DNA of 64,000 nt from Annona cherimola (taxonomy: Eukaryota > Streptophyta > Magnoliopsida > Magnoliales > Annonaceae): assembly GCA_030490835.1 (NCBI GenBank), contig CM059972.1, positions 10,322,264-10,386,263 on the forward strand, in the 5' to 3' direction. The notes beneath the pieces were generated by a model. It was not told the DNA's origin. It saw nothing but the letters and a program-made list of their open reading frames with translations, and did not search any database. The position numbers and the translations under genes were made by a program. Below, piece after piece: positions 32,981-46,539 of the stretch. Positions within the stretch are counted from its first letter, which is position 1; each line of letters begins with the position of its first letter.

Positions 32981-35938
32981 AAAATGTTGTTGGGTTGTGA
33001 TTCACATTGAATATTATAAAGAGGTCAGATATTTAAAAAGATCATATGGAAAACTGAAAAACACATCAGCCATTCGTATAAAAGTTTTTCCATGTGTACT
33101 CATTACATCAGTACATTTCGTTAAGCATACCATTTTATGATTTAATTGGTGGGCGCCATTTGAAGATTCGTTTATATGATTTTCAGTAAGAAAAGTTAAG
33201 ATTATTATTTAAAATATTTAATTATATGATCGGGATCGGGATTGATGACCTGCATTTACGAGCAGAGCCGTATGGAGAATATCTAAAACGACGGATGTGC
33301 TTACGTTTGTCAAATCCGTGCCTTTCACTGGATGAACAATATTCAGCAATGATACCACTGGCAATTCGATAGTTTTATTGAGACGTAAAATTTTAAAAAT
33401 ATTTTTTTCAATAATCGTTTCTTGTTTTAGCAAATAATTTCCTATGTGATAATTGTGGACCATGATCCCATACGATAGCATGCGATGCTCTTTTTATTAC
33501 TTGTTGTTTTTTGAGTTTTCATAAACATGTTTTCTTACATATTTCATGCATATATCAAATTTTATAATTTTATAATATTTTTACCTATTTCTTTTTATTT
33601 TTAAAATTATCAGGAGCATTTGAGTTATTTTTCACTTTTTTAAAATTTTTATTTTTAAAAGTAAAAAATAAATAAAAATCTTGGAACTCCGGATCTGAAC
33701 GAAATATACTTACAAGATATATTTATAAAAAAAAATTATCATATCATGTAATCACTCCACGTAACCTTAACCCTCACCCTCTGAAATTATGTTAAAATAG
33801 ATCGTCAGCATCAGTTATCATCATATCAGCACTTAAGGGTGACAAAAAAAAAAATTAAAAAAACATTCAAGCATCGAACTTGTATTTCATCAAAAAAAAA
33901 GCACCGAACCTATAAACCCTATTGGACCGGTGGAAATAGTACCAATTGTATCATTCCTTGATAACCATGAAATAGATAACCTAATTTACGAAAATGTATA
34001 AATATTTATAAAAATAAATAATTTACAATATAACATTATGGTAGCTCTAACACCGTCACCGGAGACAGTAAGAAAAGTTAAGATTATTATTTAAAATATT
34101 TAATTATATGATGGGGATCGGGATTGATGCCCAACATTTACGAGCAGAGCCGTATGGAGAATATCTAAAACGACGGATGTGCTTACGTTTGTCAAATCCG
34201 TGCCTTTCACTGGATGAACAATATTCAGCAATGATACTACTGGCAATTCGATAGTTTTATTAAGACGTAAAATTTTAAAAATATTTTTTTCAATAATCGT
34301 TTCTTGTTTTAGCAAATAATTTCCTGTATGATAATTGTGGACCATGATCCCATACGATAGCATGCGATGCTCTTTTTATTACTTGTTGTTTTTTGAGTTT
34401 TCATAAACATGTTTTCTTACATATTTCATGCATCTATCAAATTTTATTATTTTATAATTTTTTTACCTATTTTTTAAAAATTATCAGGAGCATTTGAGTT
34501 ATTTTTTGTTTTTTAAAAATTTTATTTTTAAAAGTAAAAAATAAATAAAAATTTTGGAACTTCGGATGTTAGCAAAATATACTTACAAGACATATGTATG
34601 AAAAAAATTGTCATATTATGTAATCACTCCACGTAACCTAAACCCTCACCTATGAAATTGCATAAAAATGGATCGTAAGCATCAGTTATCATCATATCAG
34701 CACTTAATGATGACAGAGTTTTTTTTTTTAGACATCATATCATCATATTAGCACTAGTCTAATCCTCATTTGATTTTCATGCATGCATAAGAACTGTTGT
34801 GCGGTACGATATAGGTAAATGTGACAACTGTGTATTCTCAGGATTTTTATATCTAAAACGTGTAAAAATATAAAATAAAAAAAAGACATGTGGTGCCTCT
34901 GAAATATAAAATAATATTATTAGAGGATAAATATGAAATTATTAAAAAATTAATATATTTGATTTGTAACAATTAACTAAATATATTTAATTTGTTGGTA
35001 ATGACTGTGGTAGGGTAGTCATAAGTTGGAGGTTACCAAACCTCTCTTTTATCACTTAGTGGGTGTGTGAAAGATGTGATCTCTTGTATGAAAAATTTCG
35101 ATCTTTTAAAGATGCATGAAAATACTAAATATATATTTTTTGATGGGTAATTTTAGAACTATCTCAATTGATATTACAATAAGGCTTTGAGACATTCTTG
35201 CAATTTTCATATAACATTTTGAAGAATATCTAATAATAATTCTAAATTTTGTACTCAATGAATACTTCCACGAAATGTTGAGAAGACACGCTTCCATCAC
35301 CAATCAAATCGCGACCAGCGTTTCCGTTGTTAAAATGAGTTACCCTGGCGCCTCTAACTCTTTGGAGAAAAAACTAAATATATTTGGATGAAGGGTTTAT
35401 TAAGAACCGCCACTATTTTGAATCATAACTCAATAATTAAGAGGATCTAAACCAATCATTATGTTATTTTAAGACATTAAATTGTAATTGAAAAATTATT
35501 TTATTTAGAGGCTTATGTGGACACAAAATAAAATTCATAATGCATATAACCATTAAAATGATGTAGTAATTATATATAGTCTTTTGTTAATTAACATGTT
35601 ATTGTTCATCTAGCTAAATAAATAATGTTGAATATCTTATATTAATCATTGTAATAAATAATCTTTTATAATAATTAAAATTTTCTTTTATTAATATTTT
35701 AATTTTATTTAATCTTTATATTAAGTTGCAATTCATATAAAAGATGCCATGTCTACGCGTTTGTCGGGAATCACTCCCCATAGATGGTATGTCACGCATT
35801 GCATCAGTACATTTCGTTACGCATACCATTTTATGATTTAATTGGTGGGCAACGTTTGAAGATTGGTTTATATGATTTTTAGTAAGAAAAGTTAAGATTA
35901 TTATTTAAAACATTTAACTGGTGGGCACCATCAGTACA
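32981..35938. repeat. ~1.9-kb repeats (second, third and partial fourth copies)
   Basis: One unit starts at 32981 and is cut short at about 34069, where gtcaccggagac is fused to agtaagaaaagttaag, the early part of another unit that continues to about 35724. A final fragment (35725-35938) matches 10388-10590. Open frames of 87 codons on the minus strand (33218-33481 and 34100-34363) are nearly identical between units but match no family I know. Confidence 0.6.
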
Positions 35939-35957
35939 TTCCACACGCTAGCGCCAA

Positions 35958-35983
35958 CCTCCTTTCTTGCAGCATATATAAAT
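35958..35983 (+). promoter_or_regulatory. TATA box or 3' splice site before GUX copy 2
   Basis: The same pair of signals as in copy 1 (cctttcttgcag, then catatataaata at about 35974-35983). Only about 60 bases of upstream homology remain (from 35939); beyond that comes repeat sequence, so any distal promoter or upstream exon of copy 1 is missing here. Confidence 0.45.
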
Positions 35984-36000
35984 ATAGGAAAAATGAATAG

Positions 36001-39000
36001 ATGAAACCAAGCCTTAGCTTGCCTGCTGAAATGATCTTCAGAGTAACAGCTCTCATGCCTAGGCTCTCTCATATCTCTTTTTTATCTATCACAGTCTTGC
36101 TCTTGATCCTTCACCACCAATCCCAGCTCGAGACGACACATGACAGACTAGCGGAGACCCCAAGCAAGATCGTGGTCGAAAATCACCAACGATTCGATCT
36201 CTTTAGTGAAGCCTTAAAGGGGAAGAAGATGATCAACATTGGACTAGTAAACATGGAAGAAGAAGAACAAAAGGAAAATGTGGATTTTATCAAGCACATG
36301 CGATTGCTGGGAAACACAACGACGGTGTATTTCGATCAAGCGCCCAAAGATCTTCATTGGGAGGATTTATTTCCTGAGTGGATTGATGAGAATCAACGAT
36401 GGCACAAGCCCGAGTGCCCCACTATTCCACTGCCAAGATTCGACGACTATAACGGCGGATTCGATGTTGTGATCTCGCGTTTGCCGCCATGTGGTAGCAG
36501 CAGGGATGTGTTCAGACTGCAAGTCCATCTGGTGGTTGCTAATCTAGTTTTGAGGAGTGGGTCAACGACGGTGGTGTTCTTAGGACCTTGCGAGCCCATG
36601 TGGGAGATGTTCAGGTGTGAAGATGTTGTTAGGAGAGAGAAGGATTTGTGGGTTTTCAAGCCTGATTTGAGAACGTTGAAGCAGAAGCTTGCTATGCCTG
36701 TTGGGTCCTGTGAGTTAGCAGTGCCCGTCATCAAACAAGGTCAGTAATACTTTCAACTAACTCCACAATATGAAGCGAAAAATTAATCCTTTCAATGCTT
36801 TAATTCTCCACCAATTTTAATTTTGAAGACTAATCCATCTGCAATGATAATTATTTAATTTAACTGGCCATAAATTTTCGTTATTATTGCTTGTATTTTC
36901 TATCATTATTTTTTATATTTTAACATTTAACTTAGACATGTTATTATTACTGTGATTTTTTTTCTTTTCATTTCTTGTTCCTCTCAGCTGAGGTATAAAT
37001 TTTGTCCAATTGATAACTTAGGCACATGATCATAAGCGCCCGGTTACAAATGAGGTCATTTATGATATGGTCAAAAGCATATTGTTATTTTATTAAAAAA
37101 ATTTCATACAACTATCAATTTGATGATTACATGTATTTTATATTTTTAAATAGAATAATATTGTGGTGCCCTGAGCTTGAAGCGCCTTACTTTACTCTAA
37201 AATCGTTTAGTTGATAAGTTGTGAACATTATTGTAGTCCTATTCATGCGGCAGATTCTTCAATTTAATCTCATTTCAATTTACAAGCAATCACACGCTCG
37301 TAATTAAAATCACATAATATCTTCAAAATATTAAAATATGTACTTACATCATCAGTCATTGTAACCTGATACTTATATAATATTGAATCTTCTTAGTGTA
37401 TCTATACACACTAATTACATAAGAATAGTACAACTTAAAAAGTCTCTAAATTGAGACACTTTTCTTAAACTTTATTTTATTTGTTCAAGGTTGGGAAAAC
37501 AAAACATTAGTATTAAACTTAGTAAGCAAGCATTTTTATTCAAGTAAACATTTTCAATTCAAAATTTGACATTTCATAGTAAATACATATGCAAATGCAT
37601 CTTTCACATACATGCTTTATACCTTCATTGGATGGTACACTAACTAAGCGACCATCCATACGTTTATTCCTTGATTTAGAAAGTGCGCCGCCAACTTTTG
37701 GGTCTATATTAGCGACTTAGTTACATTAGAGAGAGACTTTGGTACACACATACCTCTAAAACGGATCTCTATATTTGTGCACTATGCATCATACACATGC
37801 TAGCATGTCATTTTCAAATTAAGAAATATTTCGCACAATCATCTTAAACAAAAATCTAATAAACGTATTATCTAAATCATATTATGGAGATGATCATCCC
37901 TAAATAAATTTAGAAAAATCATAATAAATGAAATTACAAGACGTTTCAATATTCGAAAAAATAATTTCAAAAGTAAGTGCTTGCTTAAATTAAAATATTA
38001 GCCTCTCTCCTCAATCTTTTCTTTTCATTTGCCTAAACAAGCAAAAAGGATTATTATATTAATCAAAATTAATTTATTAAGAAAGAAATTCAAACTGAAC
38101 CCGTTATTAATGCTTCTAATAGTGACGATTCTCAAGTTAGAATTCCCTTTTAATAGTTTAAGATTTTATTATAACTATAAATTTATTATTCATTATTATA
38201 TATTTACATGATCCAGCCAAATAGAATTTCCACATACATATTTTAACGCCTTTAATTCCTAGCAGTAACCTTTCCAAATTATTATATATCTATTTTCCAT
38301 ATTAATTAAAAGAACGTATGTACCATGCAGAAATTAACAATCAGTTGTATTGATTTAAAAAAATGACGTGAAGTTATGGATGACATAAAATATATTAGAA
38401 GAGGAAAGAGGAAAAAGAAAAAGAAAAAAAAAATTGCCGAAACCTGCTCAAACGTCAAATTCCTGCCTGCGCCTCTTTTTTTTTCTGATTGCTTTAAGGG
38501 TTTTTTTTTTTTTTTTTTTTTTTTCACAGTAGCATCACGGCTTCTTACCCCCTTTATATTACCCCCCTTAAGCGGTTACCAGGGTAAGTTATTTAGTTTA
38601 ACCACGCTCAACATCTTTATATCTCTTGCTGCCACGTTACGTTTTCAATCACCCACTCAATTCCCATCAGTCTCTCCTTCCAGTAATATCTAGTTAGCAA
38701 TTGCTTATTGCATGCGTTTTCAAAGTTTACACGTAGCTAATCTACTGACTTACAACCCTTAGCTATTTTCATTGATATATTATATATTTAATAACTTTCT
38801 AAAAAAAAAATTTATAATCTAATCCATCTATATTTTAAATCACATCAAATTAGCTGTTCATATAATATTTCATGTCAAAATGATTAGAATTGATTAAGAT
38901 ATAAATATTTAAAATTACTAATACAATTCATTCAACTTTTAATTTTTCCTCCCCATTTGTAATTATATTAATCTAATATAATCCATTCACCATGTAAAAT

Positions 39001-42000
39001 ACATTAATTTGGGCTTACCCATGGAATTTCATATAAAACAGAGTTATATATATATATAGTAAATATTAAAAAAGGGTAATTTGTATATATACCCACATAG
39101 TTTCACCGATATTGCAGATATACCCACATAGTTTTACAAAATGCATATTATCCCTACATAGTTTCACCAAAATTGCATATTACCCTCACAACGTTAATTG
39201 CCATTAATATTTGTCGTTATATTTTCAAAAATGACGAAAATATTCTCATCTTCATGGGATAATATGCAATTTTGGTGAAACTATGTAGGGTGATATGCAA
39301 TTCGTGAAACTATGAATTAGGGCATTTTCGTCATTTTTGAAAATATAATGGCAAATATTAACGGCAGTTAACGGCGTGGGAGTAATACACAATTTTAGTG
39401 AAACTATATGGAGTAATATGCATTTTGTGAAACTATGTGAATATATCTACAATTAACATCAAACTATGTGGGTATATATGCAAATTACCCATAAAAAATG
39501 GCAACGCATGAACGTGCATGCGTGCACATGGTAAGTTCATGTCTGGACGTACCATGCATGTGCTGGATCCGTGCATGTTTTCAAATGCAACAGTTGAATT
39601 TATTTAAATGCTTTATTAAATTATTTTTAATAATCCAATTCATATAATCAGAGGCATAAGCATTAAAATTAATTCAAAAAACTCATTTAATTTTGATTGT
39701 TTAAAAATTTTCTATATATAATTTTTATGACCTACTCCATCCATAATATAGAGTATGTTAAACTAGATTTACTCATAAGATTTCATATCAAATGGTCTCA
39801 TATACATTAAATTATTAATTGAGAACTAATTAATTAAATTTAAAGGAAAATGGACGTTCATGACATGCATGAGTTTGACTTCATGCATGTTTTTCTAGCA
39901 AACTAAATCAATTAATTTAAGTACTTTATTTAATTATTTTCTCGAATCTAATCCATCTATATTAAAGAGCACATAATTTAACACTATCCAATGAATTCTC
40001 ATCTCAATCAGAGTTGTATATTCTAGAATCCAAGGGAAACAGTTTTGGTGAATATAAGCCGCTAATTGAGATCCCTAATCGGCACAAATTTTTTCGTTTA
40101 TTTTTATTTTTCTAAAAGGTCCATGAATTTAAACATTTTCATTTGGTATAATTAAAAATTTTTAAATTTTTTCCTAAAAATTTTTAAAAATTCATTTTCA
40201 TATCTTACCTTGATCAAATTGTAATTTACCCTCTTTTCTCATGAATTTCAAAATTAACCTTTTTAAATTCCAATTAGGTCCTTGTTGTCTCTATTTTTTC
40301 AAATTTACCATTCAATCCTTCTTTTTTAAATTTATAATTTAATTTTTTTCTAAAATTGCAAATTAGTCTCTTTATAAACATATATATATATATATGTTTA
40401 TAACTTTATATTAATAGCATGTATTCTGTACAAGCTTTAAGGATATAAGTTATATTAACTTATGGACTAATTTTATACTAAGTCTCAAATGGTATAAGTT
40501 TCACAAGTATTTTAAATATATCTATATTAGTTGTATAAAAATTTTTAAAAATAAAAGTATGTTTTTGGTCCAATCGCAAATGACGTCATCGTGCCCCGGC
40601 AACTTACAATGCAGCTAGTTATAAATGTTATAGAGAAAAAGTTGGAGCCTCCGGACCCTTGATTGCATATATATGTTTGGATAGCCTTATGGTCAGCGGC
40701 CTATAGACTTTTTATCCACTTACATTACTAGCTCGCATTTTCACAGTTGGATGTTTATAGCATATTCCCTACGTAGGAGACATTCTATTCACGGAAGTGG
40801 GCTCCACGTTTCTCGGCTTCTGATCCGACGAAATTAGTGTAGTGGGGCCATGATCATTTTGGTCTTGATGAGTGTCTGGGTGTGTTTGGCTGCGGTAAAA
40901 ACTTGTTGATGAAAAATTTTTAGGATAAAAATTACCAAATTAATAAAAAAAATAATGTGATATATAAACTCATGATTTTCATTTTTCTGATTGAAATTAC
41001 TCTCTATCATCTTTTTCGTTTAGTCAATTTTTGTTGCACTGGAAGTCCAGAAGCCATACTATTTTAGATTTAGAAAGGTCATAATAAATTAAATTTTATA
41101 GATAACTAAAATCATTCCTTTAAATATCCGAGCTTATTATGCTGAGGCAAAGTTTAATATATTTTAATAAGAATAATGATTCAGTACTTATATAAGTATG
41201 TAACCCACCATGCTTACGAGAAGATTAATAATTCAATTATAACAGTGTTCACATGGTCACAAGACCCAAAAACTTATGATTTTAATGTAAAAGCTACTCT
41301 ATACGTCATCTTTTTCTTTTTCTTACTATTATATATCATATTTTTCTCTAAGTCAATTTTTATGGTATCAAAAATCATCCTCATTTGTTACTAGGGGCGT
41401 AGCTTAGCTGGGTGACACCCAGACTCTTGTGCTAATTAACCTAAGTTCAAACTGCAAGGGGAACATTTGTCTCTCATTTATTAGAGGACCTTATGTTTCT
41501 CATTTGTATTATGAGCCTAATCTCTTATTAATTAGTGTAAAAAAATTATTTTGAAATCATTTATCTGTGATAAATGATACATAAATGATACAATGATAGC
41601 AGCGTTCACACATGACAAAACCCACAACTCATGATTTTCATTTTTTTTTCTAATCGAATTTACACTATCCATAATATTTTCTTTGAGACAATTTTCATTG
41701 TACCAGAAACCATCTATTTCAATTTAGAAAGAAATTAAAATTTATCGACAATTAAAAACATTCTTTGAATATGCAAGCTTATAAAGATTAGTGTTGAAAC
41801 AAAGTTTAATACGTTGTAGTAAACAAATAGTTTCAGGCATTTTGGCTGGATTGGATTTCACTATAACATTGTGTCGTAATACTGTTAAACATCGGTTTTT
41901 CAAAATGATCCTGTTTTTAAACTTTTTTGTTTAAAAAATCCTTATAATCAAATTTAATTATTTTTATGACCAAAGCAATCTCAATCTGGAGATACGTAAA

Positions 42001-45000
42001 AGTCTATTGTATCTTACCTTATCTTGACAACAAGTGGGTTAAATTTCAGACCTATCTTTTGAACAAAATTTATAAATGGCGATTTTTTTAATACAATAAT
42101 TATGCAAAATTTTCGCAAGAACATAAAAAGATGAGCTGAAAATGCGAATAACACAAATAAATAAATAAATAAATAATGCGACAGCCGTGGTCAGGACCGT
42201 ACCATGAGTTTTGTTGATCACTTGTTCATCTTGAGTCTTGGTGGGTTAGCAACTGTCAATTGAAAGTTTATTGTCAGAACCAGTTCTCCAAATCTCAAGT
42301 TTGGAACCGGTAGGGCTGTTAGAACTTAGAGGAAACTATAGAATAAGTCCCAATTTGGGTCTGCAAGGTTTACCAACTTATTCAATTCTATCTTTTTATA
42401 ATTTTTAAACCATGCCTAAAAATACAGGAAAATTAATCCTACAAAAATGAATACATGCATCTTCCATACTATGGAATGAAGTTCCTTCATCTCTGCTTGC
42501 TTTTAGTTCGTTATCCCTGGTTGACTTGATCTTTCTGCCTGGTCTAGCCAATGCTAACAATAGAATAGATCCAAATTTTTCTATTTAGGAATTTAGACGA
42601 TGGTGTTTGTTTGTTTAATATTCTAGGTGCATGTTAGTAAACTTCATTGTTTTTTTTTTTTTGACACATGATCTAAATTAATAATAATAAACAGAAGGAT
42701 CGTCATTAATTTAATTAACATTTATATGAATTTAAAAAGGAAATACTTGGGACGACCCAGTTACAGAATGTAGTGCCCTTTGGGTTTCTCATTTTTTGAT
42801 GTTTTTATTTAAATTCAAGCTATTCATCTTATTTAAGCTATATGTTTAGTTTAAATAAAAAATAACTTGATTGAAACTATTCATTAATTTATGACATTGA
42901 ATAATAAAAGTTTTAATTAATCTCATGCTTTGCATTAATTATGAATTATATATAAATCTAATTAAAATAATTTTTTATGTCATATATATGTTAAACCAGA
43001 GGAACATGATGCATGTTTCGAACTGAAATAAAAATATGAAAAATAAAAAAAAACCAATGGGGTACAGGGTGAAATTAGACTACATAAGTAGTTTCTTTTA
43101 CCACGGCTTGCATATATCCTGTCTTACCAAAGTAAGTTAGGGGCACAGATCAATTTGGACCTCATCTTCATGATCTATATAAAAATCTAATTGTATTCAA
43201 CACCATTCACTTCACTGGAATATCAAAAGCATGTATGTATACACAAACATTCTTTATCTGCATTAAATTCTTTCACTACCACTCCTGAAAATTACTTGCA
43301 TTCCACGAAAATTTGAAAATAAAAAATCGAATAAAAGAGTGCAATTGCGAAGATGCAAGATATTATGGAAGCTTTTATGTTTAATAATCATCACAAACAG
43401 ATACGATAGTTGGTAGTTATATATGTATATACAATCAAGACGACAAAACAATTCGTTTAATACAAAGCTTGATTTGCCCCACGTAATTCAGCTAATTTTG
43501 AAAGTCTTGACTTTCTTAAAATAAAAACGAAACCAAAACCAAAAGATAAGTGTATGTCTGTCGCCACGCTTGCGTTAATCGAAATGGGGAATGATACAAT
43601 GCATCGGGTGCAAAACCTCATTTTTTTTATATATTTTTTTGAATTTCTTTTAAGATTGTTAATATAATTATATTTAATCTATATTCCAAAATTTACCATT
43701 TTTGGATATGTATATATATATATATATTTGATTTTTAAAAAAATGAGAGTACTTTAGTCATTTTTAAGTGACTAAAATATCTCTATTTTTAAAAAATCAA
43801 AAATATATATGTATATATCTTCAAAATTGTAAAACTTAATACATAAGTCAAATACAACTATAGTAACAATCTTATAAAAAATTTCAAAAAAAATGTAAAA
43901 ATAAAGTTTTGCACCCCGATGCATTGAATTATTCTCCCTTGTTTACTTGTTCTGATTACTAAATGATAAATTCATAATCAATCTTTAGAGTGCAACACTC
44001 TATATTTCCAAAATTTCCAAATGTTCCAGACCATTGATTGGGAGAGCTCTTTGGAAGGCATTGAGAGAGATTCATTTGCCAAGGGCATGGATTATGAAAT
44101 ATATGCATTTTCGAGCAAGTTTAATTAATACTAGACAGTTGAACTATTTATATTTTGTATGGTTGTCCACTTCCTTCAATTGATCCCTCCTGTTGGATAC
44201 TGCAATGCAGAACAATTGAAGACCCACTACGATGTCTCGAAGCCAAAACTAGAGGATGATCCTCTTGAGCACCCAAGACCAAGACTAGCCTATGCAACAG
44301 TCCTCCATTCCTCTGAAGCTTATGTGTGTGGAGCAATAGCACTCGCACATAGCCTCATCCTCACCAACACCACCCATGATCTCGTCCTCCTCGCAGACAA
44401 CTTTATCACCAATAAAAGCCTTCTGGCCCTCACGGCCGCCGGCTGGAAGATCAAGATCATCGAGAGGATTAGAAGCCCCCAAGCTAAGAAGAATGCCTAC
44501 AACTTGTGGAACTACAGCAAACTTCGAATATGGCAACTCATTGAGTATGACAAGATCATGTTCATCGACTCAGACCTGATCGTCTTCAAGAATCTCGACC
44601 ACTTTTTCACTGTGCCTCAGTTGTCTGCTGTGTGGAACAACGGTGTGCTCTTCAACTCCGGCGTAATGGTCATTGAACCATCGGAATGTATTTTCAAAAT
44701 GTTGATGGAGAAGAGATATAAGACAACATCATACAACGGGGGTGACCAAGGTTATCTCAATGAGGTTTTCACATGGTGGCACCGCCTGCCACGAACGATC
44801 AACCAGCTAAAGGTGTTCGTGGGGCCTAAAGCGGCGAAGCGCCGGGAGCTTCCCGATTCTTTAGCCATTCACTACTTCGGTTTCAAGCCATGGATGTGCT
44901 ATAGGGATTATGACTGTAATTGGGACCACAAGAATCTTCAAATCTTTGCCAGTGATTCAACTCATAGGAAATGGTGGGAGATGTATGACTCGATGCCAAG

Positions 45001-45145
45001 GCGATTGCAAGCAGTGTGTGGCCTCTCGTGGCAAAGACATTTGTGGTTGAAGACAATGAGGGCCAATGCTAGAAATGCTAGTCTGACCAATGGACATTGG
45101 AAGATCAAAATTAAGGATCCAAGACAATTTTCATTGATGAAATAA
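36001..45145 (+). CDS. GUX: GUX4/5-like glucuronosyltransferase (GT8), copy 2
   Basis: Exons 36001-36739 and 44211-45145 (739 + 935 = 1,674 bases, 557 aa), with donor CAAG/GTCAGT and acceptor ATGCAG/AA, the same junction as copy 1. Predicted role as for copy 1: a Golgi type II membrane enzyme that decorates xylan with glucuronic acid. It keeps PEWIDE (about 120), PCGSSRDVF, PVGSCELAVP, the DSD motif (366-368), NGGDQGYLN (about 422) and HYFGFKPW (about 467). Where the copies differ at family-conserved positions, copy 2 is often the more canonical (PEWIDE, NNGVLFNSG). It ends QFSLMK, three residues shorter than copy 1. No stops or shifts. Expression is uncertain because the upstream region was replaced. 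Confidence 0.84.
39074..39490. mobile_element. Mutator-like foldback MITE in GUX2 intron
   Basis: Inverted ends GGGTAATTTG / CAAATTACCC followed by repeated, inverted tacccacatagtttcac words. Flanks attaaaaaa (39065-39073) and ataaaaaat (39491-39499) look like an imperfect 9-bp duplication. The copy 1 intron has the empty site (aaataataaaaaatggcaa, about 15945). Confidence 0.65.
41393..41480 (+). mobile_element. SINE-like segment in GUX2 intron
   Basis: Counterpart of 18205-18310: gcgtagcttagctgggtgac and ctaagttcaaactgcaag. Confidence 0.4.
41480..42620. other. Copy-2-specific insertion in GUX intron
   Basis: Copy 1 reads tctctcattctaggtacatg without interruption; here about 1.14 kb separates tctcattt from attctaggtgcatg. 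The first part (41580-41830) repeats nearby intron sequence (like 17765-17950), and the rest has no recognised terminus. A 3-base ATT might be duplicated at the borders. No coding sequence seen. Confidence 0.5.
43585..43940. mobile_element. Foldback MITE in GUX2 intron
   Basis: Orthologous to 19385-19733: ends ggggaatgatacaatgcatc / gatgcattgaattattctccc, with complementary AT-rich arms. Confidence 0.65.
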
Positions 45146-45937
45146 AAAAATGTAAAAAATCACACAGCCTACGCTTCTGACTTTGATTGCTTTGACGACC
45201 TTTGAAGAGGGAGACAAATTAACATGAAGAGGAGTATAATATTATTTGAGGGGGGTAAATGCAAATAAATATTATTATTTGTGGGGCGTAATCATGTAAG
45301 AATGAATTATGTTTATGAATCATTTTTCCAAATTCATGGAAATTTGCTCCATGGCTCTCGCTGCATTAGGAAGCATAATCATTTTAGCTGTAGTAATTAA
45401 TTCTCTTGAATATGTCACACAAAAAGTATGTGATCTTAACTTAATTTTTCATAATAACTATGTGATATGGTTTGACTATTGTTAAACTCAACACTTATGC
45501 CTCTCATGCCTAGGGTCAAACTCATAAGCAATGGGTAGTCTTCTATATCATAGATCCTCCCTAAAAAGGTGTCATATGTGTCTGCTAGTACACTAGCCAA
45601 TGTCATTCATTTCCTCAAAAGGTTTCATCAGGCTAATGTCATTTCTCTCGTCACAAGGCAATCATATAAGTCTACTCCCTTCGCAACCCATTCTAGCGCT
45701 AGGTGTTACTCCCCTGCTAAGGTGCCGTGGATTTGGGTATGACAGTAAATGCATGTTTTTTCTATGAATTTCCTGACCATTTTCCATAATAATATTAGAG
45801 AAATGATAAGCATTTTTATGATAAAATAAATGATGCTAATATAATTAATAAAGTAAAATTTTCATCAATTATTAAGGTAGGAAAAATAAACGGGATTACG
45901 TGGAAGTAGAACGGTTTTAAAATGTATGATTATGTTT
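45146..45937. other. 3' flank of GUX copy 2
   Basis: Aligned with 20949-21535 to about 45720. The remainder is unique and holds no gene I can support. Confidence 0.5.
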
Positions 45938-46333
45938 GACGCATGATCTTTTCAGAACGGTCGGAAATCCGGTGATTTCCGACCGGTCCAAAAATATATT
46001 TTTTTTATTTTTTTTTTGAAAAATAATTTTATAAACTTGTTAATCTAGTTATATTTATTTTATAAACCAAGTTTTATCATTTTTCGATATATCTATATAT
46101 TTATTTTGAATTTTTAAAAACAGGGGTATTTAAGTCATTTTAAGAATATTTAAAATGACTTAAATACCCCTGTTTTTAAAAATCCAAAATAAATATATAT
46201 ATACATATCTAAAAATGATAAAACTTGGTTTATAAATTAAATATAACTAGATTAACAAGTTTATAAAATTATTTTTCAAAAAAAATAAAAAAAATATATT
46301 TTTGGACCGGTCGGAAATCAAAAGATCGGTCCT
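45938..46333. mobile_element. Near-perfect long hairpin (foldback element)
   Basis: 45974-46319 is a palindrome: gatttccgaccggtcc at the left and ggaccggtcggaaatc at the right, with about 165-base arms matching almost throughout around a centre of about 6 bases (gaatat, near 46146). A nested small palindrome sits at the left edge (ggtcggaaatccggtgatttccgacc region, 45959-45984). Few mismatches suggest a recent origin. Transcription would give a long double-stranded RNA. Confidence 0.8.
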
Positions 46334-46539
46334 CATTATGTTTACTATTTTTCAAAGGGTGTAGTCAAATATGTAATTAGAATTGACCCTTGTAGGCTTT
46401 TACATATCTCGTGGTCGTATCTAGAATTTAATCTTGTAGGCTTTTACATGTACTGAAATACAATTATACAGATTGACCGTCTATTTTGCAAAAATCCCAT
46501 TTCATATTGAAGGCCCAGCCCGCAGTACGTCATGCCTCC

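Larger units (their letters stand above)
36740..44210 (+). other. 7.47-kb intron of GUX copy 2
   Basis: Aligned with the copy 1 intron but about 0.9 kb longer. Extra material: a MITE at 39074-39490 and an insertion at about 41480-42620. It lacks about 0.7 kb corresponding to 14760-14930 and to the body of the 17410-17668 MITE. Confidence 0.7.
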
